A DNA stretch of 64,000 bases from Eretmocerus hayati. Its lineage: Eukaryota > Arthropoda > Insecta > Hymenoptera > Aphelinidae. Of this stretch, positions 49,569-61,868 are shown piece by piece (the first letter of the stretch is position 1; each line of letters starts with the position of its first letter). Made by a program: the position numbers and the translations under genes. The stretch lies in the NCBI GenBank assembly GCA_029851415.1, contig CM056743.1, positions 122,418,305 through 122,482,304 of the forward strand, in the 5' to 3' direction. Below the pieces are notes generated by a model. That model was not told the origin of the DNA. It did no database searches and worked only from the letters and a program-made list of their open reading frames with translations.

Positions 49569-51623
49569 GGCAAGTGGGAAGTGGCCCAAAATTACAGTTG
49601 AGTGACCACGGACGACCTACTCGCTAGAAAAGGTCTCATTTTATGTTTTCGAAGGTGCTGAATACGAATATGAACTTTGTTTTTCTCTAAAATTGGGGGA
49701 ACCATGTCAAAATCTACTTTTCAGGTGAAAATGAGAAATTTGAGATTCTTAAAATTTTTGTGTTCATCTCGCTTGATCTCCGAGGTGGATGAATCTATCT
49801 CCTTGAAATTTTGGATGTACCACTTTGAACTCATTTGAAAGGCATTAGAATGAGTCCGGAGTCTTCGAAGCATTTCTCGACTCCTTGGGAAATTTTTGGA
49901 GAATTTTTCTCCGGAAACGTCATATTCATCTTCAAAAGCAAAAGTTAAGTGAGAAATCTTTCAGCATCGCATTTTCGCCTGTACGATTTCAAAGTGGATG
50001 ACCCGAAGAAGTTTTTCGCATAGTTTTCAGATCGGGAAATTCAACGAGGGACAACTGTCACGACTTTTGATACGAAGGCTTCGCCGCACGAGACTAGCGT
50101 GGGCCTAGTGTGATGAATTGACAGAATTTCGAGCGTGCTACGCGTATTTTAAGATATGTCTTGATGTTTACTGAGGTTCTTCAACCCGCTTAATCGATTC
50201 CGCTAGGTATTTTGTTCGAAAAACGTAAAGTTTGATTGTTGATAACAATTTTTCCTGCAAAATTACAGTTTTTGGCAATTATTCCGAAAAATATTCACTT
50301 TCACGGAAAAATACAAGAGACCAAAGTTGTAGATCTTCAAATTCCCTACAAAAAAGGTCCATATAAGTTTCCCGGAAAATCCAAGTCCGAGCCGAGAAAA
50401 ACGTAGAAACGCTTCTGCTCGCACTTGATACGGGCTGATAGGGGTCGGGTAATACAGCACTATTGGATTAGTAGGCACCGTAACGAATCTCGTTTTATGG
50501 CTGAATAATCAAAATCATTTCGAGAAGGCATAAATGCACTTGAAAATGCTCACGTTTTAATCGCGAAAAACCCGGACCATTTTGAACTTGATGAAGAGAA
50601 TGAGTAATGCTTGTTACTACACGCTACGCTATATAAAAGGACATTGCTACTGTTAGTTCATGGGGATCCAATATCAGATATTCAAGTATCACGGTATGTG
50701 AAAGCGATCACCTCGTACGCCATTGTTTACTTTTTAAGATGATTCCGTTAGTTTTGTCATTAATTGTCAAAATGGCCGCAGCGCATCCGTGATAAGCGCT
50801 GCATAAGCCACCCGGTAGCCGGCGTCTTATACGTGCAAGAGCGTTTCCACGTTTTTCTCGGTTCGGACTTGGAAGTTCCGGGAAACTTGTGGGACCTTTT
50901 TTGTAGAAAATTTTAAGATCCACAAGTTTGGTCTCTTGTGTTTTTCCGTGAAAGTGAATATTTTTCGGAATAATTGCCAAAAACTGTAATTGAATCGATT
51001 CAGCGGGTTGGAAACCTTAGTAATCATCAAGACATATCTTAAAATACGCGTAGCACGCTCAAGATTCATCATACTAGGCCCACGCTAGTCTCGTTCAGCG
51101 GAGCCTTCGTATCAAAAGTCGTGACAGTTTTCCCTCGTTGAATTTCCCGATCTGAAAACTATGCAAAAAACTTCTTCACGTCATCAACTTTGAAATCGTA
51201 TAGGAGAGAATGCGATTCTGAAAAATTTCTCACTTAACTTTGGCTTTTGAAGATGAATATGACGTTTCCGGAGAAAAATTCTCCAAAAATTTCCCAAGGA
51301 GTCGAGAAATGCTTCGAAGACTCCGGACTCATTCTAATGCCTTTCAAATGAGTTCAAAGTGGTACATCCAAAATTTCAAGGAGATATATTCATCCACCTC
51401 GGAGATCAAGCGAGATGAACACAAAAATTTTAAGAATCTCAAATTTCTCATTTTCACCTGAAAAGTAGATTTTGACATGGTTCCCCCAATTTTAGAGAAA
51501 AACAAAGTTCATATTCGTATCCAGCACCCTCGAAAACATAAAGTAAGACCTCTCCTAGCGAGTAGGTCGTCCGTTGTCGCTATTTGGTTAACGGAGCGAC
51601 TTTTTGGCCACTTCCCGCTTGCC
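49569..51623. mobile_element. Giant foldback element with arms of about 800 bp
   Basis: A 2055-bp element with TA outside both ends (49567-49568, 51624-51625). The left end is GGCAAGTGGGAAGTGGCC and the right end, inverted, is GGCAAGCGGGAAGTGGCC. The arms run 49569 to about 50395 and about 50825 to 51623. Long near-identical blocks such as GACTCCGGACTCATTCTAAT occur in inverted orientation, with some indels (the terminal 100 bp differ most). The central spacer of about 430 bp has a TATATAAAAGG string at 50631-50641. No protein frame of note. Arm divergence is modest, suggesting fairly recent origin or arm correction. Confidence 0.85.
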
Positions 51624-51804
51624 TATACAGGTAGACAAAGAATCTGAGAGCTTTTTGCGTAGTCATTATTCATTCATCATTCTTAGTTTTTCATGTATCA
51701 TTTCCACTAGAATCGTGTGTACGAGCATCACACGTGACGAATCTTAACTTGAAGACGATCTTACGATGTCTTGAAGATGTATCATCGCCTCAAAGTTCAT
51801 TCCA

Positions 51805-53199
51805 TCAAGGCAACATATAACTTTTTGGAACACAGAATTTAGCGAGCTTCATAACTTGGTTCCTCAGGTGTGGGTCGTTTGTAAACTTTTCCCTTTTTTG
51901 ATAAAAGTAGAGACAAAATTCATTTTTCAAGTTCTCAATGATTTCCACTACCAATTCATCAATATTTGACGCTTTCTGTATAATTCGTTTATCAGAATCG
52001 AGCAAAAATTCAAAACCCACAATTTCATATGACCTTCTACGACTTCCATCCGCTTCCACCCTCCACACATTGAATTCACTGCATTCTACAATTGACGTGC
52101 ATTTACCCGTTAACATAAGGAACCCACCTCCTGGTAGGCTGTAAATTTCTAAAAGAGAAACTTTGCCAGTGAAGCTGTGATTTGAGTTGGTGACTCTGCT
52201 TGAATTGGATTCAAATTCTATACAATCAATTTTATTGTTTCCCTCTTTCAATGTCCAACATAAGTTGAAAGTATTCTTATCCGGTGATACTCGAGATGAT
52301 GCTTTCACGAGTAAGTCGCCATTATCATAATCAGGTCCGATGGTAAAGTTTTTCAAGTCCTTGCGAGTGCCATTATTGTCCATAAATATCACTGTCAAAA
52401 TTGATGTTATTCCTGGTGACTTTTGTGTTCGGGAAACTGTGTGCACGAAATAACCTTGTGGTGGTGAACGGTCTTGAATGGACCGTATCCTCGCATTTTG
52501 GTTCAGATGATCTTTGGACAAGAATGGGATATTATCCCCTATTTTGTTACCTTCTAGATCAAATGTAGCCTTAAATTTCATCCCAGTGTTGTTCTGTATG
52601 CGATTGTAGAATATATCGTCGGAACTTTTATCATAGTCGACATCTCTTTTTAAATAGAAAATATCAAGAGAATTGGAGTGCCAAACAAAATCGAAGATTT
52701 CATCTGGGTGGGCTACTTTTATATCGGTTAATTTAAATGTGACGTTGCAATTTCTCAGGTCAATATTGCGAATCCCGAGATTTTTGATTTTGTTACAGTA
52801 GGTTATCCAAGACAAAATCAGATGTTTGTCCGTATTGCCCAGAGTCACGGGCCACATGATTATCGACTCATTTTGAGCAGTTATGAAACTGCATTGTTTC
52901 TTGTAGGTGACAACCGGCGAAAGTGATTTCTCAGTAATCACGAAACATGATTTTGATTTACTGTTTTCTGCCCTGCAATAACCATAGGTGAAACTGTCAT
53001 CTTCCGTGGCGATGAATGGGCCGTGAAATCCTTGCTCGGGAACAGTTCGAATCGACCACTCTTTCTTCAAAATCTGGGCTTGGGTTGTCTTCAAATAGAC
53101 GTATGTCCATAATACAGTATGTTGCACTAAACGTAGCAAAATCCTTGAAAAATATATAGAATTATGCTGTTCTGTTCTTTGATTTCGTCTGGATTCCAT
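51805..53199 (-). CDS. Orphan 464-aa protein, probably secreted or membrane-anchored
   Basis: The only long intact single-exon frame in the window, with an in-frame stop three codons upstream of the ATG and a TGA stop. I recognise no family. A hydrophobic stretch at residues 18-37 (SRILLRLVQHTVLWTYVYLK) behind a basic N-terminus, followed by KTTQAQ, could be a signal peptide or signal anchor. The rest is hydrophilic and probably beta-rich. It has 11 cysteines (75, 85, 103, 135, 151, 314, 326, 367, 373, 429, 456) and seven N-glycosylation sequons (N110, N152, N203, N276, N284, N332, N340), fitting an extracellular product. The C-terminal 60 residues look helical. A TA-rich string lies about 45 bp upstream of the ATG. 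It stops 181 bp from a giant foldback element. Lack of introns could mean retroposition or lateral origin. Coding status is strong; function is unknown. Confidence 0.85.
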   Translation of the reverse strand: MESRRNQRTEQHNSIYFSRILLRLVQHTVLWTYVYLKTTQAQILKKEWSIRTVPEQGFHGPFIATEDDSFTYGYCRAENSKSKSCFVITEKSLSPVVTYKKQCSFITAQNESIIMWPVTLGNTDKHLILSWITYCNKIKNLGIRNIDLRNCNVTFKLTDIKVAHPDEIFDFVWHSNSLDIFYLKRDVDYDKSSDDIFYNRIQNNTGMKFKATFDLEGNKIGDNIPFLSKDHLNQNARIRSIQDRSPPQGYFVHTVSRTQKSPGITSILTVIFMDNNGTRKDLKNFTIGPDYDNGDLLVKASSRVSPDKNTFNLCWTLKEGNNKIDCIEFESNSSRVTNSNHSFTGKVSLLEIYSLPGGGFLMLTGKCTSIVECSEFNVWRVEADGSRRRSYEIVGFEFLLDSDKRIIQKASNIDELVVEIIENLKNEFCLYFYQKREKFTNDPHLRNQVMKLAKFCVPKSYMLP

Positions 53200-56100
53200 G
53201 GGAGACTATTAATTTCATAATAATTTCAACATATGGTGTATTTGCATATTATTATGTCTATTCTCATAAATCTCCTATCCAACACCGAATTTTGGAGTAG
53301 CGAACATAACAAAATATTCGAGCACAGGTGCTATTCCTCCGTCGTTGTAAGTTAACTTTCTTTCAAAAATGTTGATGAATCGATTGAAATGAAGATCTTT
53401 GACAATAAACTCACTTACATATCTCATCCAGAACCTAGCTGCTACTGAAGCTAGCCCACTACTGCTTGCTTTCAATACTGATCAACGACTCACAATATCT
53501 CGTCTCTTCAAACTGATTTACGTTTGAGTTTCACAAAACGAGTTCGAATGGCAGTGATAAAACTGCGTGATAACCTCCGTGATCTCTCAGGGAAACTGAC
53601 TTTATAGGATCCGTGGCTGTTTATCTCGAGAGATATAAGAAATAACATGGCACGCGAACCATTCATCTTTAATCACATGATATACAGTTGTAGGAGTGCA
53701 AAGGAGGGGCTACGAGTTTTTAAAATTGAATCCGCACTCATTATTATCAATGATGAGTAGCAAGCACAAAAATTGCGAATTCATATCCAATCATTCTGTA
53801 TTTCTAAGTTTGATTTTTCCGACAATGGATGGTTCGTGGATCGATTTCTCCTTTGGTTGCATGGTTATTTCTTTCCGTTATTGAATTAATGAAAGTTTTC
53901 TCTCAATCACCATGGGAAATTGAGAACATATTACACTCCCCTTGAGACTGGCTTCAATAGTATTTTCCATCAGTTTTTACATATTATAGCTCTAAAGGAC
54001 CTCCAGGATCTGGAAAATAATTCTCACGAAGTTGCCCAACCAAGTTGGAGCTCAATTCAACTCTTGATATCTCCCGATTTAGATCTTCTTGTCATGTTTC
54101 CTTGAAGTTTCCAATGGAAGCGAGCATCGCAAGACTATCCTACCGTACGGCTTTCTGTCTAACTCGAGACGACATCTACTCGTTATTTTGTACTTCCCCA
54201 CTTTCTCTTGTGTAAATATTCGAGTTCTGAATTTGATTTTCATCGGAGACTTTATTCTGTTTTCAGGTACGTACACTCAGATGTTACAATAAGATGAGAC
54301 AGTGGACCAAAATTTACAAGGTAAATGAAAGACCATCAACTTGTTGTTGTACATTATTGATAATACAATCCATTGCTGTTTTCCTCTCATTGCACGTGAA
54401 ATTTTTTGGGTAGGTTGCAATATTGGAGTATTGAAAACAGCGCAAGTAAGAGAATGTCATGTGAGAAAAATGTGTGAACATGATTTCAGTGTGCCTGCAG
54501 CAGTCTCATTTTTTCGTAAATCGCATTTATGGAGCACGAAAAAACTGATTTCTCAGATGCACGGAGTCGATCTCACAAAAATTTTCGTATCGTGAGATTC
54601 CCACATTGAGAAACTCCCGACATTGAAAATTGCTGCGATCGGCTCCATCCGGGGGACAGGATTGAATTTCATCAGAAAGTGTAGTATCCGCAGCAAAATT
54701 TAAAGATGCAACATCAAATTTTAGTGATCCCGCAACAAAATTTTTCTCCCGTCACACGGGCACCAAAAATTGGCGCGTGGGAAGCAGAAATTAGTGCTCA
54801 AGAACTAAAATTTAAAGTCGGCCGCTACAACCCACTCAAACGTAGCAAACAGAGGGCACCATTTGTCATTAACGCCACCAGATGGATCCGAAGCGCTCTC
54901 GGCTCGTTCTGAGACTCAATAACAGCTCTTTCGAATCAAATTTCGAGTTCAATGAACATGTTAGAATTCCTCTTTCACGTTAGAATGATAAATTGAGCGA
55001 TAACGCATGTTAGTACATCAAAGGAAAACACATCTATATTCAGGAAAATTCGTAAACGACGTGTTCAGTCTTTCTCGCGAGCGGTCAAATCTAACCTCGT
55101 TTGTATATATAGAAGTTCCAAAATTTGGACGTAAACGAACACCATAGATGGCGAGAGTGTGGTAGGAGGTGAGAAAAATATATCTAGTTATATAGCGGCA
55201 TAAGTATCAGTCATAATATAAGTATATCATCATATAATGTATCACCATATATCAAACATTGTACGAAATCTAATTTGAAGTTTAAGCATATCTCTATACT
55301 TCATAAGTCGGTGTAAATACTACCTGGGGAAAAAATCTTACTTCTTTCCCAGTAAATTATATTTTAATTCATTATCGTATCCGGCAAGGAAAATTAGTGT
55401 CATGACATCAAAAGTTGCAGCCCGGGTTTCAAAAATATCTAGTGTCCCCCAATTGCAGCGTCTTTCTCTGAAAATTAATTCCACATCTGTAAAATTTAAT
55501 GACGGAAGTCTCTCAGTGCATTCTGTTCTATATTTTCGCAATCATTTCTATCACGAGAGTCAGTCTCATCGATCATCCTGATTTTAGTTGCATTAACTAC
55601 TTGTTTTCTTTTTGTCTGCCCATTTTTGGTTCATGCCGACAGTGAACTGACCCTGAAATTTCAGTGCTGTAATGGGCTCACCTCTATCTTACGCGTTGCC
55701 AGTACTCGCCATTGATTTGTTGGCAAGGCTACAGCATGGTAAATACTTTTGGGTGAAATATATGCTTGCTGTTTTAATTAGGAGTATATCAAATCAATTA
55801 GCGAACCAATCGAAGCACTATGAATGCTCTTTCTTGACCCATGTTCACACTGGTCTTATGTTGCTTATCAGTCATGAATTATTCATCAGCGAGCTTATTA
55901 GAGACTAATTGCATTTGTCTGTCGAGCAAAGCTCGTCATTGACCTCTAAACACTCGAAGAGCTATGTTCAATTAGAGACTTGAAATTCAGTGCAGTAATC
56001 ATATAAAACGTATTGCCAGACAGCCCAACCACGATTTTATGCTCCTACCAAATGCGTGTTTTACAATAAAAATCGATGCGCACGTCACGATACGCTATCG

Positions 56101-59100
56101 GTCCGCATGCAGATTCCTCTCGTTGACTCAGGATTTAGAGACGCATGTCAAAATTCTGAATTACAAACTCCCTCCGCGTATCATTACGCAAATGTCAAGT
56201 TTGAGATATCCAAGTAGAGCCCATAATTTTCAGAAGATTATTATTGAAATCTCAAATTCAATCGCAGCGCACGGTGAAAGCGCCTTCCAAGGATTCAACT
56301 GATGCGCACATGTCGAGTGCAGAGAGGGAGACCAGAGAACCGCAAATGTACGCTGAATCGATATCGCTTTCGGCTTGATATTCGAAATCCCCGCGTGACC
56401 AGAAACTCGCCAACGGGCTAAAGCTCTGATGCTCCAAACTCTCGGATATTCCATTAAGATATATCGGCCCGTGTGGCCGAGCGAGAAGAGAGGACGGGGG
56501 TCGCGTTATCAACGCCGCGCACGAGCTGTGTTAGGCCAACAACACACCACCGAATATCGGCGGCCCCAAATTTCACTCGTGCGCGCATGCAGCAGCAGAA
56601 GCTGAGGCTTTCTCGGCGGCAGACGTCCTACTCGCCTTCGGATGATGAATATATATGGACGGTTGCGAATAAGAGACAAACCGCATGGTGAGAGTAATAT
56701 TGCTTTGCCGGTTTGATGTCGTCGGTATGGTCTGCTGCGTTTTGCTCGAGAAATTGGCCAGGGCATTGCGACGCAAGCTCTCGACTGTGGATTCTGGGCT
56801 TATTGTTTGCTTTCTACGACGATTAAATGACACTCGACGATTCCACCGCAAAGGACCCAAGCGAGCTCGACGTGGAAAGCTCGAGAATTGGAGAGGATGA
56901 AGGAGGCGAAACTCGACGGTATCTTTCATTCGACCCGAGCTTCTACGTGAACTCTGAGCTAAGAATACCAATCGGACGATAGCAGTGGCGGAGATCCTTT
57001 CTCACCCAGGAATTTCCAATACCGCGCGGGAATTTCGTCCTCTCACGTGGTGCAGGGCATCCGATGCCAGAATCGTCCATCGATTTTTCCCTTCTCAGCA
57101 AGCTCGTTGTCGTCGTCGTACCGCAGTGCAGTTGAATAGCTTTTATTCTTTACCCCTTCGAAGCCTCGTCAATTTCCCCACCAGTCCAAGCATATTTACC
57201 TTGTAGAAGATACAAGGCCATCGTTGCCGCCAGTTGTCATAGCGATAGGTCAGATCGTTCAAGACGTACGTATCGACGAACACCGCTGCACATAATGCTC
57301 GAGCAAACCTGAGAGAATTTGCATGGAAACAGCCAATTCTGAAGCGGGATATATTCGCAAAACGCAGCAAACTCTATCCATTCTCATTCAGATAGTCAAC
57401 TGTACTTGTTGAGTCTCAAATTACTAATCGGCCCCATTTCAAATATAGCTAATGAACAACCGGTCGAAATCCACAAGCCATGGATAAAGAATATCCCACC
57501 TCAAGTCATCAACGAATCGGCTTACTTAGCCTGAAGATGTATATGCTCTTTTCGTGTGACCGCGAGTAAATGTATCCTCGTAAGCCAGCCGCAGACTGAG
57601 CGTTGCGGCAAAGGCAGATAGAGGCGCTAAAGCAATCGTTGCACGCAGAGCAACGTTGAGGACGAAAACAGCTGCAGCACTCAGAATTCGAACTTGTAAT
57701 CGGTGCTAACTGCCGCATATGGGAACAATGCGAGCAAATCTTATCGGACCGACTGATTTAAGCAGACCATTACTCTCAGGCCCTCCTCCCTTTGGGGTTG
57801 TACATTTCCCTGATGGTGGCTCACTGGTGCTTTTAGTCCTTCGACGCTGTCGATGGGGCCGAGTAAACGTGTGATGGGCAAAGGTACGGATCCTGGCTGA
57901 TGCTGCGGAGATTCGAGTCCGACGAATGAAAGCATCTTGGATCTGCTCTTTGTTTGTGGCTTCCTCGCGTCGTAAATTGCCCACAGAGCTTTGTGAATTG
58001 TTGACGGGTCCTTCATGCTAGCCACGTGAACGGTACGGAAGTTGGAACAGCAGTGATAATTCCATTTTTGCTCATGATTTAATCAAGTGGATCATTGGAG
58101 CGTCTTTTGTGATTGTTCCGACAAAAAATTGCCATCACTGGAATATTTTTCTATTTGAGTTATCAGCATCAGATTGATCGTGTTAATGAACGCACGGCAG
58201 TTGCAACCCGGTAACTCCAAACACTCGGAAGTAGAGATTTCAACTTTTGCAAACATGGAAATACTTCTATTGAAAATGAATTGCCACCTCAGGATCCTCA
58301 GGCTGCTCAAAGATTGTTGCCGATGAATAAATTTGTCTCTTCTACCACCACGTGGTTGGTGAAAATCACGATATTCGCTTCATTTTGAAGATGTTGCGCT
58401 TGAGTATCGTTGAGATCATACTCTTTTGTCAGGATCGGATTTTGATACGGCCCAAAATCATTATACACAGTCGTGACAATACCCCAGTAAAGAATTTATT
58501 CCGACGAACGTGATGTTCACTGGCATACAGTTGAGCACTTGCTGTTGTTTTTTCTTTTTCATCAAATTTATGCCTCTAGATCGCTAGTTCATTCCACTCA
58601 ATTGTCAAACCTGAGTACAAACGATTACTACGATCTTTGCAGTTCGATAAAACGCAAGTAATGTCAATATCCGCGCTCAACAGAGCAAAATCCCGATCGA
58701 CCAATGTTGTGAGAAGAGACAGAGTTGCGATAAGTTTCCTTGTAAAATGGCTTTGATAAACGTATGTTACAGGGATTGTTGATTTAGTAGCAAGTAGTCG
58801 TAAAATTTCTCGCAATGGCCCTTCCATCACGATCTCGGGCTCGTCCGAGCGTGCGGCTCTCCATCTCGATAACTCGTTGCAACGTTGGTTGGCGGGGCTG
58901 GCTGGACCATTTTATATACCATCCTGTTTGCCGCCGCCGGAGCAAGTATATCGACACATAACGGCCCATTAAATCTCGGTGGCCGCTCGGTGGCGCCCTG
59001 GAATTCCGGCGCGGAAATGGAGCTTGTCAGAGTAGTCGGGGCTTCGTCGTGGTTATCGAGGTTTGCTATTGCGGCTGCGACTTATTTTATCTCTCTTGTT

Positions 59101-60000
59101 TCGATTCCTCTTGAGAATAAGGGCCTCGGAGTTCACTAAGAGACAAGCTGCCGATTGGAACAAAATTTATACAACTCAATCGGCCTGTCCCGGAAGTTGC
59201 GTGGCTACACACAACGCTAATGTACTTTTGTCACGATTTGCCTCATGGTTAGCGGTTGCGTCAAGCTCAATATACTTGACTTTTTGGTCGTCTCTCCACG
59301 CAAGGAAACCATATACGCTTCAGAGGTGCACGCATACGACCGCGATTATCTGAACACTTTTTTGTATCGATAGTAGATATTACGGTGTTTCGTCTCGGTT
59401 CGTTGTTCTGGGATGTATATGTACTTGAATATGTCGCCGTCGATACAACGGGGAAAGCTCGAGCGTTGTTGTAAAAGCTTTGCGCGATGGACTGCCTCGG
59501 ATAAACGGTAAATCAGACGCGCCGATGCGGACGGGCTTCGAAAGCTTGTTTGCGCAGAGCAACTTTTCGGAGCGACGAGAGAATCGCGCTTTGTGCATGT
59601 GTATCTTGTAATGTATACGACGAGTTATTGCCTCAGTGTGCTGTAAAAATGTACTCTCGTGACTCGTGGGCGGTACACTACTTCAAAGTCGATTCCAATT
59701 GTCTAATTACATCCACGTCGCGTCGCGATCTCTATTTTCTCGATACTGATACTGAGATCATAAGCGTGATTCCAGGCGACATCTCTATCGTTCAGACAAC
59801 CCAATTTTTCATCCAATGCGGAAGTCGCATGTTCTTGGCTGATTAGAATCGTGCAGAGTCAGTCTTGAGATCACTATATACATTGCTCATTTTCGATTGG
59901 CGCTCACCTTGGTAAATTACGAGGATCAATTCGTACAGTGACTTGGTTTCTTGGTGTCCAATGTGAACTTTGCTGAGGAAACTCCAATGGTCACGTTCTA
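53200..60000. other. Gene-free stretch with GC islands
   Basis: No supportable gene. A minus-strand frame at 53275-53475 has no recognisable motif. GC-richer islands lie at about 56430-57200, 57580-58000 and 58800-59600; between them the DNA is AT-rich, with TATATCA-type runs near 55200-55260. Confidence 0.4.
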
Positions 60001-60050
60001 CACTGTAAAAAACATCCGAAAAATCACTACGCTGAGCGTATTCACTAACG

Positions 60051-60654
60051 CTCTCTTAACTTCTCCGAGTGAGATTTTCCACTCGGATTCCGAGTGAAAG
60101 TCCATTTCACTCGGTAAAGAGTCAGATATCAAAAAAACCAAAAATTTCACTCCGAAGTTCAAGTGAGATTTCACTCGGATGCAAGAGTGAGACGCTCAAA
60201 TCAAATTATAGGTTATGTTTTGCCGCACATTTGTTACTGGTGGATCAATGCGTAGCTCACAAAGAGGAAAATAGTAGATTTCCTGTAATATTCGTTGAGA
60301 AACTGAGCTGAGAAATGTCAATATCCTCTTCCATAAGTTTTATAAATGCATGCTCTCTTAACTTCTCCGAGTGAGATTTTCCACTCGGATTCCGAGTGAA
60401 AGTCCATTTCACTTGGTAAAGAGTCAGATATCAAAAAAATCAAAAATTTCACTCCGAAGTTCGAGTGAAATTTCACTCGGATGCAAGAGTGAGACGCTCA
60501 AATCAAATTTGAGGTTATTTTTTACCGCACGTTTGTTACTGATGGATCAATGCGTAGCTCACAAAGAGGAAAATAGTAGATTTTCTACAATATTTATTGA
60601 AAAACTGAGCTAAGAAATGTCAATATCCTCTTCCATAAGTTTTATAAATGCATG
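60051..60654. repeat. 302-bp tandem duplication
   Basis: Copies 60051-60352 and 60353-60654 both start CTCTCTTAACTTCTCCGAGT and differ at scattered positions. The duplication lies inside the left part of the foldback. Confidence 0.9.
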
Positions 60655-60869
60655 CCCAGACCAATATTATATCATATTATGTATAAACTAATCAACCCTA
60701 TTAATATAGATGCAATGCCCTGTTACCGGGGAAATATGTAGGTTTCACTTTTGTTATTTCTTCGACCGAAACAATAGCTACTTTTCATATTTTCATTTCC
60801 ACTTACGACACGTATAAAGTTACATGGTGCATCATTCCTATAAGACGATGCTATGGACCTCAGATATCA

Positions 60870-61050
60870 ACAGCAGCAGTGGCCCAGTAGAGAAGCAGTC
60901 CGATTTACAACCGAGACAACCGAGTTCGATTCCCCGCACTTCCCAAGTTATAAAAATATTGAAGTGACCATGCCGCTACAGGCGGGATTGATTTTTTTCT
61001 TTTTTTCGAACCTTCGGATGATTAATAATAATTTATTAATTTTATAGCCC
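60870..61050 (+). mobile_element. tRNA-like SINE segment
   Basis: TGGCCCAGTAGAGAAG (A-box-like, from 60880) is followed about 40 bp later by GAGTTCGATTCCCCG (B-box-like, from 60922) and an AT-rich tail with AATAAT units near 61024. The spacing is like a tRNA gene, but the segment does not fold as a clean tRNA and carries extra sequence. No target duplication was found, so the limits are approximate. Confidence 0.5.
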
Positions 61051-61868
61051 GCAACGTATTGATTAAACGAAAATATTCAGTTTCGGTGAAATAACGTTTG
61101 GATTGACTCGGATTCCCCGAGTGAAAAATCTCACTCTTTTTTCTGAGTGAAACTCACTCGGTACCGAGTTGCCACGATTTCACTCCGAACTCCGAGTCAG
61201 AACTCGGAGTCTTAACTTTTCCGAGTGAGATTTCACTCGGAAAAGTTAAGAGAGACTGCAATCTTCGAAATTTCCAATTTCGAGTAGTGATGATGGCGCC
61301 AATGAACATTGCCAACGGAAATGGTAAATTTACAACAGTAGTGGTTTCACTACGCTCAGCGTACGTCGCTCGATTTCCTACTCTCAGCGTAGTGATTTTT
61401 TCGGAAATTCTTCTACAGTGTACGTTTATGACCCTAAGAATCATTGGCCGTTTCTAAAAGGGTGGAGATATCGTCAAAAATCCGCAGGGTACTTCTTGAC
61501 GTTCTACACAATATTTCACAGTTCTTATAGTCGAGTGAGTAAGCCCCGAAAATACGCTTCCTTTTAGTAGTAACCGGCTAAACTCTTCCAAACCCTCCAA
61601 GTTTGGGCTCAAATGATAGGTGGCACATCCAATGATCAATATTAATAAGAATTATTGTTCAAAAATTGGGGGAAGGCATAAATGAACTATAAAAACATGC
61701 ATTTTCCGTCCTTTTCTCGGCTTTTTCATTATAAGTCGGAAAATATTGGTTTTTCGAGAAAATTTGTCCAGAGGTAATTTGGAGATCTCTAAACGGTCTA
61801 CAAGAATTGTTCATACGCTTTTTCCCGTTAAATGCGTATTTTTGGAGTTATTCTTGATTTAAGTTATA

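Larger units (their letters stand above)
60001..61420. mobile_element. CACTG foldback element with CTCGGAGTGA motif array
   Basis: A 1420-bp element with CACTGTAAAAAA at the left, CACTGTAGAAGAAT (inverted) at the right, and TA outside both ends. Subterminal ACTACGCTGAGCGTA blocks and TTAACTTCTCCGAGTGAG blocks are inverted between the ends. The motif ACTCGGAGTGA and relatives recur many times in both orientations (60060-60500 and 61090-61250). It shares terminal sequence and TA flanks with the 44237-45467 element but has an unrelated interior. It contains a 302-bp tandem duplication and an inserted SINE-like segment. No coding capacity; the repeated 80-codon frame is a by-product of the duplication. 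Confidence 0.82.

Noticed and set aside
53275..53475. 66-codon minus-strand frame upstream of the orphan gene
   Set aside because: Tested as a 5' exon, but the downstream frame has its own ATG after an in-frame stop and no convincing splice pair links them.
60069..60613. Two similar 80-codon frames
   Set aside because: Product of the 302-bp duplication inside a foldback; no domain and no splice context.
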